Assembly (NCBI RefSeq): GCF_036226405.1
Contig: NZ_CP108464.1
Location: 1,240,001 to 1,304,000, forward strand
Length of the DNA stretch: 64,000 nucleotides
Direction: 5' to 3'
Source: Streptomyces sp. NBC_01260
GTDB taxonomy: Bacteria > Actinomycetota > Actinomycetes > Streptomycetales > Streptomycetaceae
Below the pieces are notes generated by a model, which did no database searches, was not told where the DNA came from, and saw nothing but the letters and a program-made list of their open reading frames with translations. This document shows, piece by piece, positions 26,580 through 37,029 of this stretch. Made by a program: the position numbers and the translations under genes. The number at the start of each line of letters is the position of its first letter. Within the stretch, counting starts at the first letter, position 1.

Positions 26580-28249
26580 GTGATCACCATGCCCGCCCGG
26601 AAGCCGCGGCGCAGTGCCGCGGCCACCCGCCGGACGCCCCTGCTGCTGGACCGCGCGGCGGCCAAGCGCCGGCTGGCCGACGACACGTACGACGTGCTCG
26701 TCATCGGCGGCGGCATCACCGGCGCGTACGCCGTGCTGGACGCGGCCTCGCGCGGTCTGCGCGCGGCGCTGGTCGAGAAGGACGACTTCGCCTCCGGCAC
26801 GTCGTCGAAGTCCTCGAAGATGGTCCACGGCGGCCTGCGCTACATCGAGCAGGGCAACGTCAACCTCGTACGCCACTCGCTGCTGGAGCGGCACCGCTTC
26901 CGCAAGAACGCCCCGCACCTGGTGCACCGGCTGCCGTTCCTCTTCCCGATCCTGGAGAAGGAGGGCATCTTCGACGCCCGCCTCGCCAAGGGCTTCGAGG
27001 GCCTGCTGTGGACGTACGACCTGGTCGGCGGCTGGCGGATCGGCAAGCTCCACCAGCGGCTCACCGTGCCTGAGGTCCTCGCGCAGGCGCCGACGCTGCG
27101 CGCGGAGAACCTCCAGGGCGGGCTGATGTACTTCGACGCCCGCACGGACGACGCGCGGCTGGTGCTGACCATCGTGCGGACCGCGGCGGCGCTGGGGGCC
27201 ACGGTCCTCAACGGCGCCAAGGCCGAGGGCCTGCTGATGCAGAGCGGCAAGGTCGCCGGGGCCCGCGTCTCGGTGGACGGCGACAGTGTCGACATCCGGG
27301 CGCGGGCCGTCGTCAACGCCACCGGGGTGTGGACCGACGAGCTGGACGCGAAGGCCGTCGACGGCCACAAGCCGCAGGTACGGCCCGCCAAGGGCGTCCA
27401 CATCGTGGTGCCCTGGGACAAGGTGCGGATCAACTGCACGGTCACCGTGCCGATCCCGGGCCGCGCCCGCCGCGCGACCTGCACCCGCTGGGGCAACAGT
27501 GTCGTGCTGGGCACCACGGACGAGGACTACCAGGGCTCCCCCGACGATGTGCACTGCACCCGCCAGGAGATGGACTTCCTGCTGGAGGGCGCCAACACCG
27601 CCTTCGAGGGGAAGCTCACCCCGGACGACGTGGTCGGCTCCATCGGCGGGCTGCGCCCGCTGGTCGGCGGCAAGGAGGGCGCGACGCTCGACATGCGCCG
27701 CGACCACCACATCAGCATCGGCCGCACCGGCATGGTGACCGTGACCGGCGGCAAGCTCACCACCAGCCGCCACATGGGCGAGCTCGTCATCGACAAGGTG
27801 ATGACGGTCCTGGGCCGCAAGGGGAAGAGCCGCACCAGCGACCTCCCGCTGCTCGGCGGCTCCGGGTACGACGCCGAGGCCGTGGCCGCCTCCGGTGGTA
27901 TCGCCGCCCACCTGGGCGAGCGCTTCGGCACCGAGGCCCGCTTCGTGGGCGATCTGATCCAGGAGGACCCGACGCTGTCCGAGCCGATCGTCGCGGGGCT
28001 CCCGTACACCAGGGCCGAGGTCGTGTACGCGGCCCGCGCCGAGCTGGCCCGCTCGGTCGACGACGTCCTCTCCCGCCGGATGCGCGCCCGGCTGTTCGCC
28101 CGGGACGCCTCCGCCGAGGCGGCGGGCGCGGTCGGCGCGATCCTCGGCCGGGAACTGAACCTCACGGAGGCCGAGGTGGACCGCTCGGTCTCCGAGTACC
28201 TCGCAGCCGTCCGTCACGAAAAGTCCGTACTCCTCGAAGGGGCAACAGC

Positions 28250-28253
<4 letters not shown>
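26580..28253 (+). CDS. glpD: GlpD-like FAD-dependent glycerol-3-phosphate dehydrogenase
   Basis: A 557-aa flavoenzyme of the GlpD family that oxidises glycerol 3-phosphate (or a related polyol phosphate) to the keto form and passes electrons to quinone. It has the dinucleotide motif DVLVIGGGITGAYAVLDAASRG at about 33, the signature FASGTSSKSSKMVHGGLRYIEQG, and a C-terminal helical domain. I chose the GTG at 26580 because AGGAG is eight bases upstream; the ATG at 26589 would be 17 away. Its stop overlaps the next start (ATGA). Substrate identity depends on what the unusual kinase makes. Confidence 0.9.
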
Positions 28254-29803
<1,550 letters not shown>

Positions 29804-29916
29804 CCCGGTAACCGCGAACCCCTCCCGGGCAGGCCCGGGGTCCTTCGTCTGGATCAGGCCGCAGACGGGCGTGCCAGACCGCGAGCCCGGCATGATCCAC
29901 ACGAGAGGCCCCAGCC

Positions 29917-30576
29917 ATGACCCCCTCCCCGTCCCGGTCCGGCGCACCGCTCGACCCCCGGCTCACCGCGGCGTTCGCCGAGGTGCCGGTCGTCGCGTCG
30001 GTCGTCGGCACCCAGCCGCTGCGGCAGTTCCTCACCGCACCGGCCAAGGTGTGCATCCTCGCCTCGTTCGCGGTGGGGCAGCTGCCCCAGGTCGTGCCGG
30101 CGCTGGCCCGGGCGGGGAAGACCGTGTTCGTGAACGTCGACAGCAGCCCCGGTCTGGCACAGGACCGGGGCGCGCTGGAGTTCATCAAGAACATGGGCGC
30201 GCACGGAGTGGTCAGCACCCGGCTCTCGCTCATAGAGAAGGGCCGGCCCCTCGGCCTGCTGACGATGATGAAGGTGTTCGTCACCGACCGGTCCAATCTG
30301 CGCCGCTCCACGGACGCGATCTCGCGCGGGGCGCCGGACCTGGTCGAGATCATGCCCGCCCCGATCGTCGCCCGGATGACCGCGCAGGCCCAGCGCGCGA
30401 TGTCCCCGTCGGTCGCGGCGGGCTTCGTGGAATCCCCCGCGGACGTGGCGCTCGCACTGGCCCTCGGGTCGGCCGCGGCCGCCACGTCCGACCCCCGCCT
30501 CTGGCATCTGCGCCGCGACCAGCTGCCGCCGGTCCCGCCCGCCGCCCTCAAGAGGCCCGCACCACCCCAGGAGTAA
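29917..30576 (+). CDS. glpP: GlpP-type glycerol-3-phosphate-responsive antiterminator
   Basis: A 219-aa protein of the G3P_antiterm family. Family features are VFVNVDSSPGLAQDRGALEFIKNMGAHGVVST, LIEKGRPLGLLTMMKVFVTD, APDLVEIMPAPI and the C-terminal SDPRLWHL. In Bacillus, GlpP with glycerol 3-phosphate binds leader RNA and stops termination before glpD. Here it is the fifth gene of an operon whose leader carries a real intrinsic terminator (23331-23382), so autoregulated antitermination is likely. Start ATG 29917 has GAGAGG upstream. Such proteins are well known in Firmicutes; one in a Streptomyces is noteworthy. Confidence 0.88.
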   Translation: MTPSPSRSGAPLDPRLTAAFAEVPVVASVVGTQPLRQFLTAPAKVCILASFAVGQLPQVVPALARAGKTVFVNVDSSPGLAQDRGALEFIKNMGAHGVVSTRLSLIEKGRPLGLLTMMKVFVTDRSNLRRSTDAISRGAPDLVEIMPAPIVARMTAQAQRAMSPSVAAGFVESPADVALALALGSAAAATSDPRLWHLRRDQLPPVPPAALKRPAPPQE

Positions 30577-30580
30577 CCCC

Positions 30581-30883
30581 GTGACGTATGTAGTAGTGGC
30601 CAGGTACCGCACCAGGCCCGGCGAGCAGGACACCGTCCTCCCGCTCCTCGACTCCATGGCCGCCGCCTCCCGCCGGGAGCCCGGCAACCTCGGCTACCGG
30701 GTCCACCAGGGCATCGAGGACCCGCGGGCGATCGTGCTCTACGAGGAGTACGCGACCGAGGCCGACTTCACCGCGCACTGCGCGACCCCGCACTTCCAGG
30801 AGATCGTGCTCGGCAAGGTCGTCCCGCTGCTGGAGAGCCGCGACGTGCTGCGCTGCGCACCCCGTGACGAGGTGGGCGCGTGA
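30581..30883 (+). CDS. Antibiotic biosynthesis monooxygenase (ABM) domain protein
   Basis: A 100-aa ferredoxin-like ABM-domain protein (MTYVVVARYRTRPGEQDTVLPLLDSMAAASRREPGNLGYRVHQG ... YEEYATEADFTAHCATPHFQEIV). Such dimers oxidise or isomerise small quinones and aldehydes without cofactor, or act as LsrG-type isomerases. It starts at GTG 30581 with AGGAG inside the end of glpP, and its stop overlaps the alcohol dehydrogenase start (GTGA). It is clearly part of the same operon; the substrate is unknown. Confidence 0.85.
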   Translation: MTYVVVARYRTRPGEQDTVLPLLDSMAAASRREPGNLGYRVHQGIEDPRAIVLYEEYATEADFTAHCATPHFQEIVLGKVVPLLESRDVLRCAPRDEVGA

Positions 30884-32019
30884 AGACCCGGGCCGTGGTG
30901 CTGCGCGGGATATCGACGGCCCGGCCCTACTCGGGGACCAGGCCGGTCGAGGTGGAGGAGCTGAACCTCGAAGCCCCGCGCGAGGGCGAGGTGCTGGTCC
31001 GGGTCGCCGCCGCGTCCCTGTGCCACTCGGACCTCTCGGTCGTCAACGGCGACCGGGTCCGGCCCCTCCCGATGGCCCTGGGGCACGAGGCGGTCGGGGT
31101 GGTCGAGGAGACCGGCCCCGGCGTCCACCGAATCACCCCCGGCGACCATGTCGCCCTGGTCTTCGTGCCGAGCTGCGGCTTCTGCGCCGACTGCGCGGCG
31201 GGGCGCCCTGCCCTGTGCGCGCAGGCCGCCTCGGCGAACGGCTCGGGCGCCCTGCTGCACGGCCCGTCCCTGCTGACGGATGCCTCCGGCGCCACGGTCC
31301 ACCACCAGCTGGGCGTCTCCGCGTTCTCCTCGTACGCGGTGGTGGCGCAGGAGTCCGTGGTGCCGATTCCCCGGGACATCCCGTTCACCGTGGCCTCGAT
31401 GTTCGGCTGCGCGGTCCTGACGGGCGCCGGCGCGGTCATCAACACGGCGGCCCTGCGCCCCGGCCAGTCGGCGGTGGTCTACGGGCTGGGCGGGGTGGGC
31501 CTGTCCGCGGTGCTGGGTGCGCGGGCGGCCGGCGCGTACCCGATCGTGGCCGTGGACCCGGTGGCGGAGAAGCGCGAACTGGCCCTGCGCCTGGGCGCGA
31601 CCCACACCTGCGCGCCCGACGAGGCGCTCGCCGTGATCCGCGAACTGACGTCCGGCGGCGCGGAGGTCGCGGTGGAGGCCGTGGGCAGCCCGAAGGTGAT
31701 GGCCGAGTGCCTTGCCGCCGTGGCCCGCGGCGGCAAGGTCGTCTCGGTGGGCCTGCCCGCCCCCGACCGGGTGCTGGAGGTGCCGGCCCTGGCCTTCGCG
31801 GGCGAGGGCAAGTCCCTGCTGGGCTCGTACATGGGTGACGCGGTCCCCCGCCGCGACATCCCGCGTTTCCTGGACCTGTGGCGGGCCGGGCTGATGCCGG
31901 TGGAGGAGATGCACACCGGCACCCTCGCGCTGGACGAGGTCAACCACGCGATGGAGGAGCTGGCCTCGGGCCGGGCGATCCGTCAGGTGCTGGACACATC
32001 GGGGCTGCTGGGCGTCTGA
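30880..32019 (+). CDS. Zinc-dependent alcohol dehydrogenase
   Basis: A 379-aa medium-chain dehydrogenase. The catalytic zinc ligands are in SLCHSDLS and MALGHEAVGVVEETGPGV. The structural zinc cysteines are in CGFCADCAAGRPALC. The NAD(P) site is VVYGLGGVGLSAVLGARAAGA. Last gene of the operon, coupled to the ABM gene. It probably oxidises an alcohol or reduces an aldehyde formed from the operon substrate. A hairpin terminator follows at 32039. Confidence 0.92.
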   Translation: MKTRAVVLRGISTARPYSGTRPVEVEELNLEAPREGEVLVRVAAASLCHSDLSVVNGDRVRPLPMALGHEAVGVVEETGPGVHRITPGDHVALVFVPSCGFCADCAAGRPALCAQAASANGSGALLHGPSLLTDASGATVHHQLGVSAFSSYAVVAQESVVPIPRDIPFTVASMFGCAVLTGAGAVINTAALRPGQSAVVYGLGGVGLSAVLGARAAGAYPIVAVDPVAEKRELALRLGATHTCAPDEALAVIRELTSGGAEVAVEAVGSPKVMAECLAAVARGGKVVSVGLPAPDRVLEVPALAFAGEGKSLLGSYMGDAVPRRDIPRFLDLWRAGLMPVEEMHTGTLALDEVNHAMEELASGRAIRQVLDTSGLLGV

Positions 32020-32249
32020 ACCGCGCACCCTCGAGGGAGGTGCCCGCCGCATGGCGGGCGCCCCCGGGGGGTCGAACCGTCAGGCGGCTTCGTGACGTGG
32101 TGGCCGACCGGATTGAGTGCGCCCATGGCGAGGACGATGTCGTCGGTGAACAGCTCGTCCAGCCGGTGGAGTTCACCGTCGTCGATCACATGCCCGTGCA
32201 GCGCAATCAGTTCCATGACGGCGAGTCGGTCCTCGCTACCCAGTGCCAT
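31983..32249 (-). pseudogene. Truncated SnoaL/NTF2-like gene remnant
   Basis: From ATG 32249 (AAAGGAA upstream) the frame reads MALGSEDRLAVMELIALHGH ... HRLDELFTDDIVLAMGALNPVGHHVTK, a typical SnoaL-type N-terminus. It jumps straight to the NPVGHHVT segment that normally lies some 30 residues further on, then runs into unrelated sequence overlapping the alcohol dehydrogenase terminator and 3' end. It lacks the whole C-terminal sheet, so it is most likely a decayed gene. Confidence 0.6.
32039..32062. terminator. Hairpin terminator at the operon end
   Basis: GCCCGCC (32042-32048) pairs with GGCGGGC (32053-32059) around the loop GCAT, extended by outer G-C and T-G pairs to 32039 and 32062. It lies 20 bp after the alcohol dehydrogenase stop. 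No T tract follows. Confidence 0.6.
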
Positions 32250-32301
32250 GTGATTCCTTTCGCCGGTGCCGGAGCGGGCCACGACCGTACCCATCGAACG
32301 G

Positions 32302-32880
32302 TCAGTGCGCCGAGGGCTTTTCCGCCCGCTCGTACCGCAGTTCCACGACTCCGTTGCCGAAGGCCTCGGTGCCGGCGAGCCGCAGGGCGGTCCTGGTGTC
32401 CGACAGCGGGAACATGGGCTTTCCCCGACCGATGAGGACCGGGTGGACGTAGACCCAGTACTCGTCGATCAGATCGAGCGCCGCGAAGGACGCGGCCAGC
32501 CCGGCGCCGCCGAGCGCCAGGTCGCCGCCGGGCCGCTCCTTCAGCGCCATGACCTCTTCCGCGACGACATCGTGAACGACGGTGGTGTTCCAGTCGGCCC
32601 GCTGGAGCGTCCGGGAGTAGACGTACTTCGGCATGTTCCGCCAGATGACGGCGAACTCGGCCGTGGGCCCGGCGCCGGCCGGGTCCTGGTCGGCGGTGGG
32701 CCAGAAGTCCGCCATCAGCTCGTGGACGACCCGGCCGTGCAGGAAGCCGCCCATCGCGGCGAGCCGCTCGTTGTAGGCGCGGTGCAGATCGTCGTCCACC
32801 TGATGCCAGTCGATGTCCCTGTCCGGTCCCTCGATATAGCCGTCCAGGGACATCGACATGAAATAGATGATCTTGCGCAT
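32302..32880 (-). CDS. Dihydrofolate-reductase-family (RibD C-terminal-like) protein
   Basis: A 192-aa protein of the DHFR/RibD-C superfamily (MRKIIYFMSMSLDGYIEGPDRDIDWH ... GGDLALGGAGLAASFAALDLIDEYWVYVHPVLIGRGKPMFP). The SLDGYIEGP start and GGAGLA glycine turn are the NADPH-binding signatures. It is an oxidoreductase of unknown substrate, common in Streptomyces. ATG 32880 has GAGGT upstream. About 190 bp between it and the next gene hold a 9-bp hairpin (33015-33023 with 33038-33046) but no gene. Confidence 0.88.
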   Translation of the reverse strand: MRKIIYFMSMSLDGYIEGPDRDIDWHQVDDDLHRAYNERLAAMGGFLHGRVVHELMADFWPTADQDPAGAGPTAEFAVIWRNMPKYVYSRTLQRADWNTTVVHDVVAEEVMALKERPGGDLALGGAGLAASFAALDLIDEYWVYVHPVLIGRGKPMFPLSDTRTALRLAGTEAFGNGVVELRYERAEKPSAH

Positions 32881-33072
32881 CGCAAACCTCACCGGGGAAT
32901 CAGGGACGGGCCGACGGAACGAATCCGACACTACCCGGCAGCGGTCCACGGGGGCGGGAGGAAACAGCGGGCGCTTGACGGGCCACGGGCGCGCCGCGTA
33001 GATCTTCGGGGAAGGGGCGGACCACGAAGGGCCGCGCGGTCCGCCCGGCCGGTACCGGCCCTGAGGAGTCCC

Positions 33073-34155
33073 GTGGTGAGAGTCGGAGCGGCACGCGCCG
33101 CCGCGGTCCGCTGGGTGGCCGCACACGCCCGGCGCGCCCCCGGCTACCGCGGGGCCTACTTCAGCGGGTCGACCGTGGGCAAGCCGGACGACGCCGAGCT
33201 GCCGCCCTCGTCCGACGTCGACGTCATGGTCGTCACGGCGCAGGACGAACCGCCCGTCAAACCCGGCAAACTCCGTTACGAGGGCGCCCTGCTGGAGATC
33301 TCCCACGTACCGTGGGCCGAGCTCCGCGACCCTGCGGCGGTGCTCTCCTCGTACCATCTGGCGGGCAGCTTCCGCAGTGACACGGTCATCGACGATCCCA
33401 CCGGCCGGCTGCGCGCCCTGTACGCGGAGGTCGCGCCGCGGTTCGCCGGGCGGGACTGGGTGCGCCGGCGGTGCCTGGACGCCCGGCACCGGGTCGAGAG
33501 CCGCCTTGCCGCGTTCGACGCCTCCGCACCCTTTCACGAGCAGGTGCCGGCCTGGATGTTCCCCACCGGGGTCACCACGCACGTCCTGCTGGTCGCCGCA
33601 CTGCGCAACCCCACCGTCCGGCTGCGCTATCCGGCCGCGCGCGAGGTGTTGACCGCGCACAGGCAGCCGGAGCTCTATCCGGAACTGCTGGGACTGCTCG
33701 GCTGCGCGGACGTCTCCGAGCGGCGGGTGCGGCACCATGTGGCCGAGCTGACCCGGACGTTCGACGCCACGGTCCCGGTCGCGCGCACACCGTTCTTCTT
33801 CAGCAGCGACCTCACCGCACAGGCGCGTCCGATCGCCGTCGACGGCAGTCTGGAACTCCTGGACCGGGGTGACCACCGCGAGGCGGTCTTCTGGATCGTC
33901 GCGACGCTCGCCCGCTGCCACACCGTGCTGGCCGTGGACGCCCCCGCGCTGCACGCCGCACGGCTGCCCGCGTTCGAGGCGGCCGTCGCCGAGCTCACCG
34001 GGATCACCGGCACCACGGACATCCTGGCCCGCCGCGAGGAGGTCATCCGGTTCCTGCCCCGGCTGTGGGCGGCCGCCGAAGACATCATGGCGGCCGGTCC
34101 GGACACCACCGGGACGTCCGCAGGCCCCCTGCCGGAGCACCGCCCGCTCTGCTAG
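33073..34155 (+). CDS. Nucleotidyltransferase-domain protein
   Basis: A 360-aa cytoplasmic protein. The N-terminal nucleotidyltransferase motif is clear: YFSGSTVGKPDDAELPPSSDVDVMVV, the GS...DxD pattern that binds NTP and metal. The remaining 270 residues are helical, with AWMFPTGVTTHVLLVAALRNPTVRLRYPA, and look like a substrate-binding region. It could modify a small molecule such as an aminoglycoside or a nucleotide; no specific family is recognised. It starts at GTG 33073 (or 33076) behind GAGGAG. It is a single gene between a DHFR-like gene and an MFS exporter. Confidence 0.8.
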   Translation: MVRVGAARAAAVRWVAAHARRAPGYRGAYFSGSTVGKPDDAELPPSSDVDVMVVTAQDEPPVKPGKLRYEGALLEISHVPWAELRDPAAVLSSYHLAGSFRSDTVIDDPTGRLRALYAEVAPRFAGRDWVRRRCLDARHRVESRLAAFDASAPFHEQVPAWMFPTGVTTHVLLVAALRNPTVRLRYPAAREVLTAHRQPELYPELLGLLGCADVSERRVRHHVAELTRTFDATVPVARTPFFFSSDLTAQARPIAVDGSLELLDRGDHREAVFWIVATLARCHTVLAVDAPALHAARLPAFEAAVAELTGITGTTDILARREEVIRFLPRLWAAAEDIMAAGPDTTGTSAGPLPEHRPLC

Positions 34156-34164
34156 TTTGCCCGC

Positions 34165-34185
34165 ATGACTCCTCCTCGTGCGTAG
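34165..34185 (+). CDS. Possible six-residue leader ORF (MTPPRA) before the MFS gene
   Basis: The frame ATG ACT CCT CCT CGT GCG TAG lies six bases after a TAGTTT (34153-34158) that could be a minus-10 box, so it could be a leaderless mini-ORF. Two adjacent proline codons could stall ribosomes. It is followed by the hairpin at 34199-34222 and then the MFS start. The arrangement resembles drug-responsive attenuators, but nothing proves translation. Confidence 0.35.
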   Translation: MTPPRA

Positions 34186-34198
34186 AACCCCGCACTGA

Positions 34199-34222
34199 CC
34201 GCACCCGGCACCCCGGGTGCGG
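34199..34222 (+). promoter_or_regulatory. Leader hairpin between the mini-ORF and the MFS gene
   Basis: CCGCACCCGG (34199-34208) pairs perfectly with CCGGGTGCGG (34213-34222) around the loop CACC. It starts 14 nt after the mini-ORF stop and 66 nt before the MFS start. It could terminate transcription or structure the leader. No T tract is seen. Confidence 0.5.
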
Positions 34223-34287
34223 CACTCCGGTGTCCCCGCATACCCGCAGCGCCGTGTCCCCGCGCTGCCCTCACGAGGAATGTCATC

Positions 34288-35556
34288 GTGGTCACCTCTT
34301 CTTCCGCGCCCTCGTACGCCACTGTCCTGCGAACCCCCCATGCCCTGCGCACCTTCGGCGCCGCGCTGCTGGGGCGGCTCTCGTACGGGATGGTCCCGCT
34401 CGCCCTGCTGCTGGCGATCAAGGACGCCACCGGTTCGTACTCCGTCGCCGGCGGCGCCATGGCCCTGTTCGGGGCCGCCAGCGTCTTCCTCTCCCCCGCC
34501 CGTGCGGCGCTGATCGACCGGTACGGGCCGCGCCGGGTCCTGCCTCCGATGGCGGGGCTGTACGCGGCGGTGCTCGGCGTGCTCACCCTGGTCACCTGGC
34601 GGCCCGGCGCCCCGCCCCTCGCCCTGGGGGCGCTCGCCGTGGCGGCGGGCGTCTGCACTCCGCCGCTGGGCCCGGTCATGCGGACGCTGTGGAGCGGTCT
34701 CGTCCCGGACCGGGAGCTGTTGCAGCGCGCGTACAGCCTGGACGGCGTCGCCGAGGAACTGCTGTACGTCACGGGCCCGTTGCTGGTGGGCCTGATCGTG
34801 CGGGCCGGCCGGCCCGCGGCCGGTGTGCTGGCCGGTGCCGTGCTGGTGTTCGTGGGGGCGCTGGCGCTGGTGTCGTCACCGGCGGTGCCCCGTAAGCACG
34901 CGAGCCCCGCACCGGCCTCGGCCGGCACCCCCGCCGGTCCCCGGCTGCGACTGCACGGCATCCCCGCTCTGCGCCGTGCGGTGCTGGTGACGGCCGCCGT
35001 GGGGCTCTGCCTCGGGGCGCTCGAACTGCTGGTGGTGGCGTTCACCGAGCAGCGCGGCCAGGCGGCGGCGGTGTCCTGGGTGCTGGCCGCCCTCTCGGCC
35101 GGGAGCGCCGCCGGCGGTCTGGCGTACGGGGCGGTCCGGTGGAATGCGCCGAGCCGGGTGCGGCTGGTGGTGGCGGCCGCGGGGATGGGTGCGGCGCTGA
35201 TGGCGGCCGGTCTCTCGCCGCGTGTGTATGTGCTGGCCGCCTTCGTCGCGGTCGCCGGGCTGTTCGTCGCCCCGGTCCTGACGACCGCGTATCTGATCGC
35301 GGACGAGTCCGTGGACGCCGCCCGGCGCACCCAGGCGGGCGCCTGGGTCAACACGGCGTTCAACGCCGGGGCCTCGGGCGGCACCGCGGCGGTCGGGCTG
35401 CTCGTCGGGCGGCTGCCGCTCGCGCTGTGCTTCGCCCTGGCGGCAGCGCCCGCGCTGCTGTGCGCGGCGGCGTTGGTGCGCCCCCGCCGCCCCCGCCGTC
35501 CCCGCCGCCCCCGGCTCGCGGGAGCGGAAGCCCGGGACCGGGTCAGCGGAGCTTGA
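34288..35556 (+). CDS. MFS transporter (drug-exporter type)
   Basis: A 422-aa membrane protein with 11 or 12 helices. The loop motif RAALIDRYGPRRVLPPMAGL is visible. The tail is very basic (RPRRPRRPRRPRLAGAEARDR), made of repeated CCC CGC codons, and may be cytoplasmic. It is probably an exporter of hydrophobic or drug-like compounds. It starts at GTG 34288 with GAGGAA upstream. The leader contains a mini-ORF and a hairpin, which may regulate it. It converges on ureD, only 28 bp apart. Confidence 0.87.
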   Translation: MVTSSSAPSYATVLRTPHALRTFGAALLGRLSYGMVPLALLLAIKDATGSYSVAGGAMALFGAASVFLSPARAALIDRYGPRRVLPPMAGLYAAVLGVLTLVTWRPGAPPLALGALAVAAGVCTPPLGPVMRTLWSGLVPDRELLQRAYSLDGVAEELLYVTGPLLVGLIVRAGRPAAGVLAGAVLVFVGALALVSSPAVPRKHASPAPASAGTPAGPRLRLHGIPALRRAVLVTAAVGLCLGALELLVVAFTEQRGQAAAVSWVLAALSAGSAAGGLAYGAVRWNAPSRVRLVVAAAGMGAALMAAGLSPRVYVLAAFVAVAGLFVAPVLTTAYLIADESVDAARRTQAGAWVNTAFNAGASGGTAAVGLLVGRLPLALCFALAAAPALLCAAALVRPRRPRRPRRPRLAGAEARDRVSGA

Positions 35557-35584
35557 TCGCGCCGCCGTCGGCCCTCAGGGTCTG

Positions 35585-36301
35585 TCAGCCGGCGAGCCAG
35601 GACTCCCAGACCGCGGTCAGCTCCGCCTCCACGGCCGGCGCCACCGTGTCCAGCAGCCGCACCTGCGCACCCGGTCCGGCAAGGTCCATCCGGTAGGGGT
35701 GCGGGGGTCCCGGCGGCCTGGCGCCGAGTGCGGCGACCGAGCCGATGACGCGGTTCGGGCCCAGGATGCCGGGGAGTTCGCGTACGTCCGGGTCGGTGAG
35801 GTCGAGGTCCTCGACCAGGAGGTCGCGGCCCTCGTACGTCACCCGGGTCGTGGCCCGGACCCGCCCGCCGCGCTCCCCGGAGCGGCCGAGGACCAGGGTG
35901 TCGCGCCACAGCATCCGGGCCCCGGACGCGAGCCGGGCGTCCATGGTCCGCTCGACGTCCGCCCCGGTGGACACCACGAACGGCAGCCCGTGCCAGGTGA
36001 GTTCGCCGCCCTCGGCGATATCGACGCGGGCCCGCCACCGGGCCGAGCCGCCCCGGTGGTCGTAGGCGACGAGTCCGGCCGGCTCGACCAGCTCCAGGTG
36101 CGCGCCCGGACCGACCGAGATGTCCAGGGCCAGCTCGTCGCCGGCGAGCAGTCCGGCCCGGATGCCGACCAGGGCGATCCGGGTCCGGCCGGGGCACGGC
36201 AGCAGCGGGCGGGGGGCGAGAAAGGCGCCGGGGCGCAGTTCGCGGGCGAGCCGGCGGCCCGATTCGTCGCGCTCCACGGCGACGACGGTCGGATCGTTCA
36301 C
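35585..36301 (-). CDS. ureD: Urease accessory protein UreD
   Basis: A 238-aa accessory protein, last of the urease operon. UreD holds apo-urease for nickel and CO2 insertion with UreF and UreG. The sequence shows [42 protein letters not shown] and [20 protein letters not shown] segments typical of the family, though it is somewhat shorter than most. It starts at GTG 36301, overlapping the ureG stop in a GTGA, so it is translationally coupled. Confidence 0.9.
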   Translation of the reverse strand: MNDPTVVAVERDESGRRLARELRPGAFLAPRPLLPCPGRTRIALVGIRAGLLAGDELALDISVGPGAHLELVEPAGLVAYDHRGGSARWRARVDIAEGGELTWHGLPFVVSTGADVERTMDARLASGARMLWRDTLVLGRSGERGGRVRATTRVTYEGRDLLVEDLDLTDPDVRELPGILGPNRVIGSVAALGARPPGPPHPYRMDLAGPGAQVRLLDTVAPAVEAELTAVWESWLAG

Positions 36302-37029
36302 GGGTGGGTGTGGCTGTGCGGCGCCATCGGGCCGGGGTCGGTGGGGATGTGGGTGCCCGAGCGGTGGCGCACCAGCAGGGACCTCACCCAGTCGGCGAGT
36401 TCGGCGATGGAGGCCGGGTCCTTCTTGGAGAGGGCGAGGACGGGGAGACCGCCGCGGGCCGCCTCGGCGTCGGCGACCATGGCGGGCACGTCGACCTCCA
36501 CGTAGGAGGCCAGATCGGTCTTGTTGACGATCAGGAGGTCGGCGCCGGTGATGCCGGGGCCGCCCTTGCGTGCGACGTCGCCGCCGCCGGCCACGTCGAT
36601 GCAGAAGAGCTGCGCGTCGGCGAGGGCCGGGCTGAAGGTGGCGGTGAGGTTGTCGCCGCCGCTCTCGATGAGCACCAGGTCCAGTGGGTCGTACGCCTCC
36701 TCCAGGTCCTCCACGGCGTCCAGGTTGGCGCTGACGTCGTCGCGGATCGCGGTGTGCGGGCAGGCGCCGGTCTCGACGGCGCGGATGCGTTCGGTGGGCA
36801 GCACGCCCGCCGAGCGCAGGAAGCGGGCGTCCTCGTCGGTGTAGATGTCGTTGGTGACCACCGCCATGGAGAGCTCGCCGGCCAGTTCACGGCACAGGGT
36901 GGCCAGGATCGAGCTCTTTCCGGTGCCGACCGGTCCCGCGACGCCCAGGCGCAGGGCCCGGGGCTGGTTCAGCGGCTCGTGGAAGTGGGGGTTGGGCTGC
37001 TGCTCGGGGGTGCTGTCGTTCTCAGGCAA
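36298..37029 (-). CDS. ureG: Urease accessory GTPase UreG
   Basis: A 243-aa SIMIBI-class GTPase that powers nickel delivery to urease. It has the P-loop [37 protein letters not shown] (the Cys-Pro-His metal-binding motif) and [13 protein letters not shown]. Both ends carry His clusters (NPHFHEP, HSHTHP). These could hold nickel, which would fit the absence of UreE. It appears to start at a TTG (37029), inside the end of ureF by 8 bp; no ATG or GTG is available upstream of the P-loop. Confidence 0.93.
   Translation of the reverse strand: MPENDSTPEQQPNPHFHEPLNQPRALRLGVAGPVGTGKSSILATLCRELAGELSMAVVTNDIYTDEDARFLRSAGVLPTERIRAVETGACPHTAIRDDVSANLDAVEDLEEAYDPLDLVLIESGGDNLTATFSPALADAQLFCIDVAGGGDVARKGGPGITGADLLIVNKTDLASYVEVDVPAMVADAEAARGGLPVLALSKKDPASIAELADWVRSLLVRHRSGTHIPTDPGPMAPHSHTHP

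Noticed and set aside
34152..36197. Long minus-strand open frame across the MFS exporter
   Set aside because: It is antisense to an MFS gene with clear helices. The product is Arg/Ala-rich with no domain.
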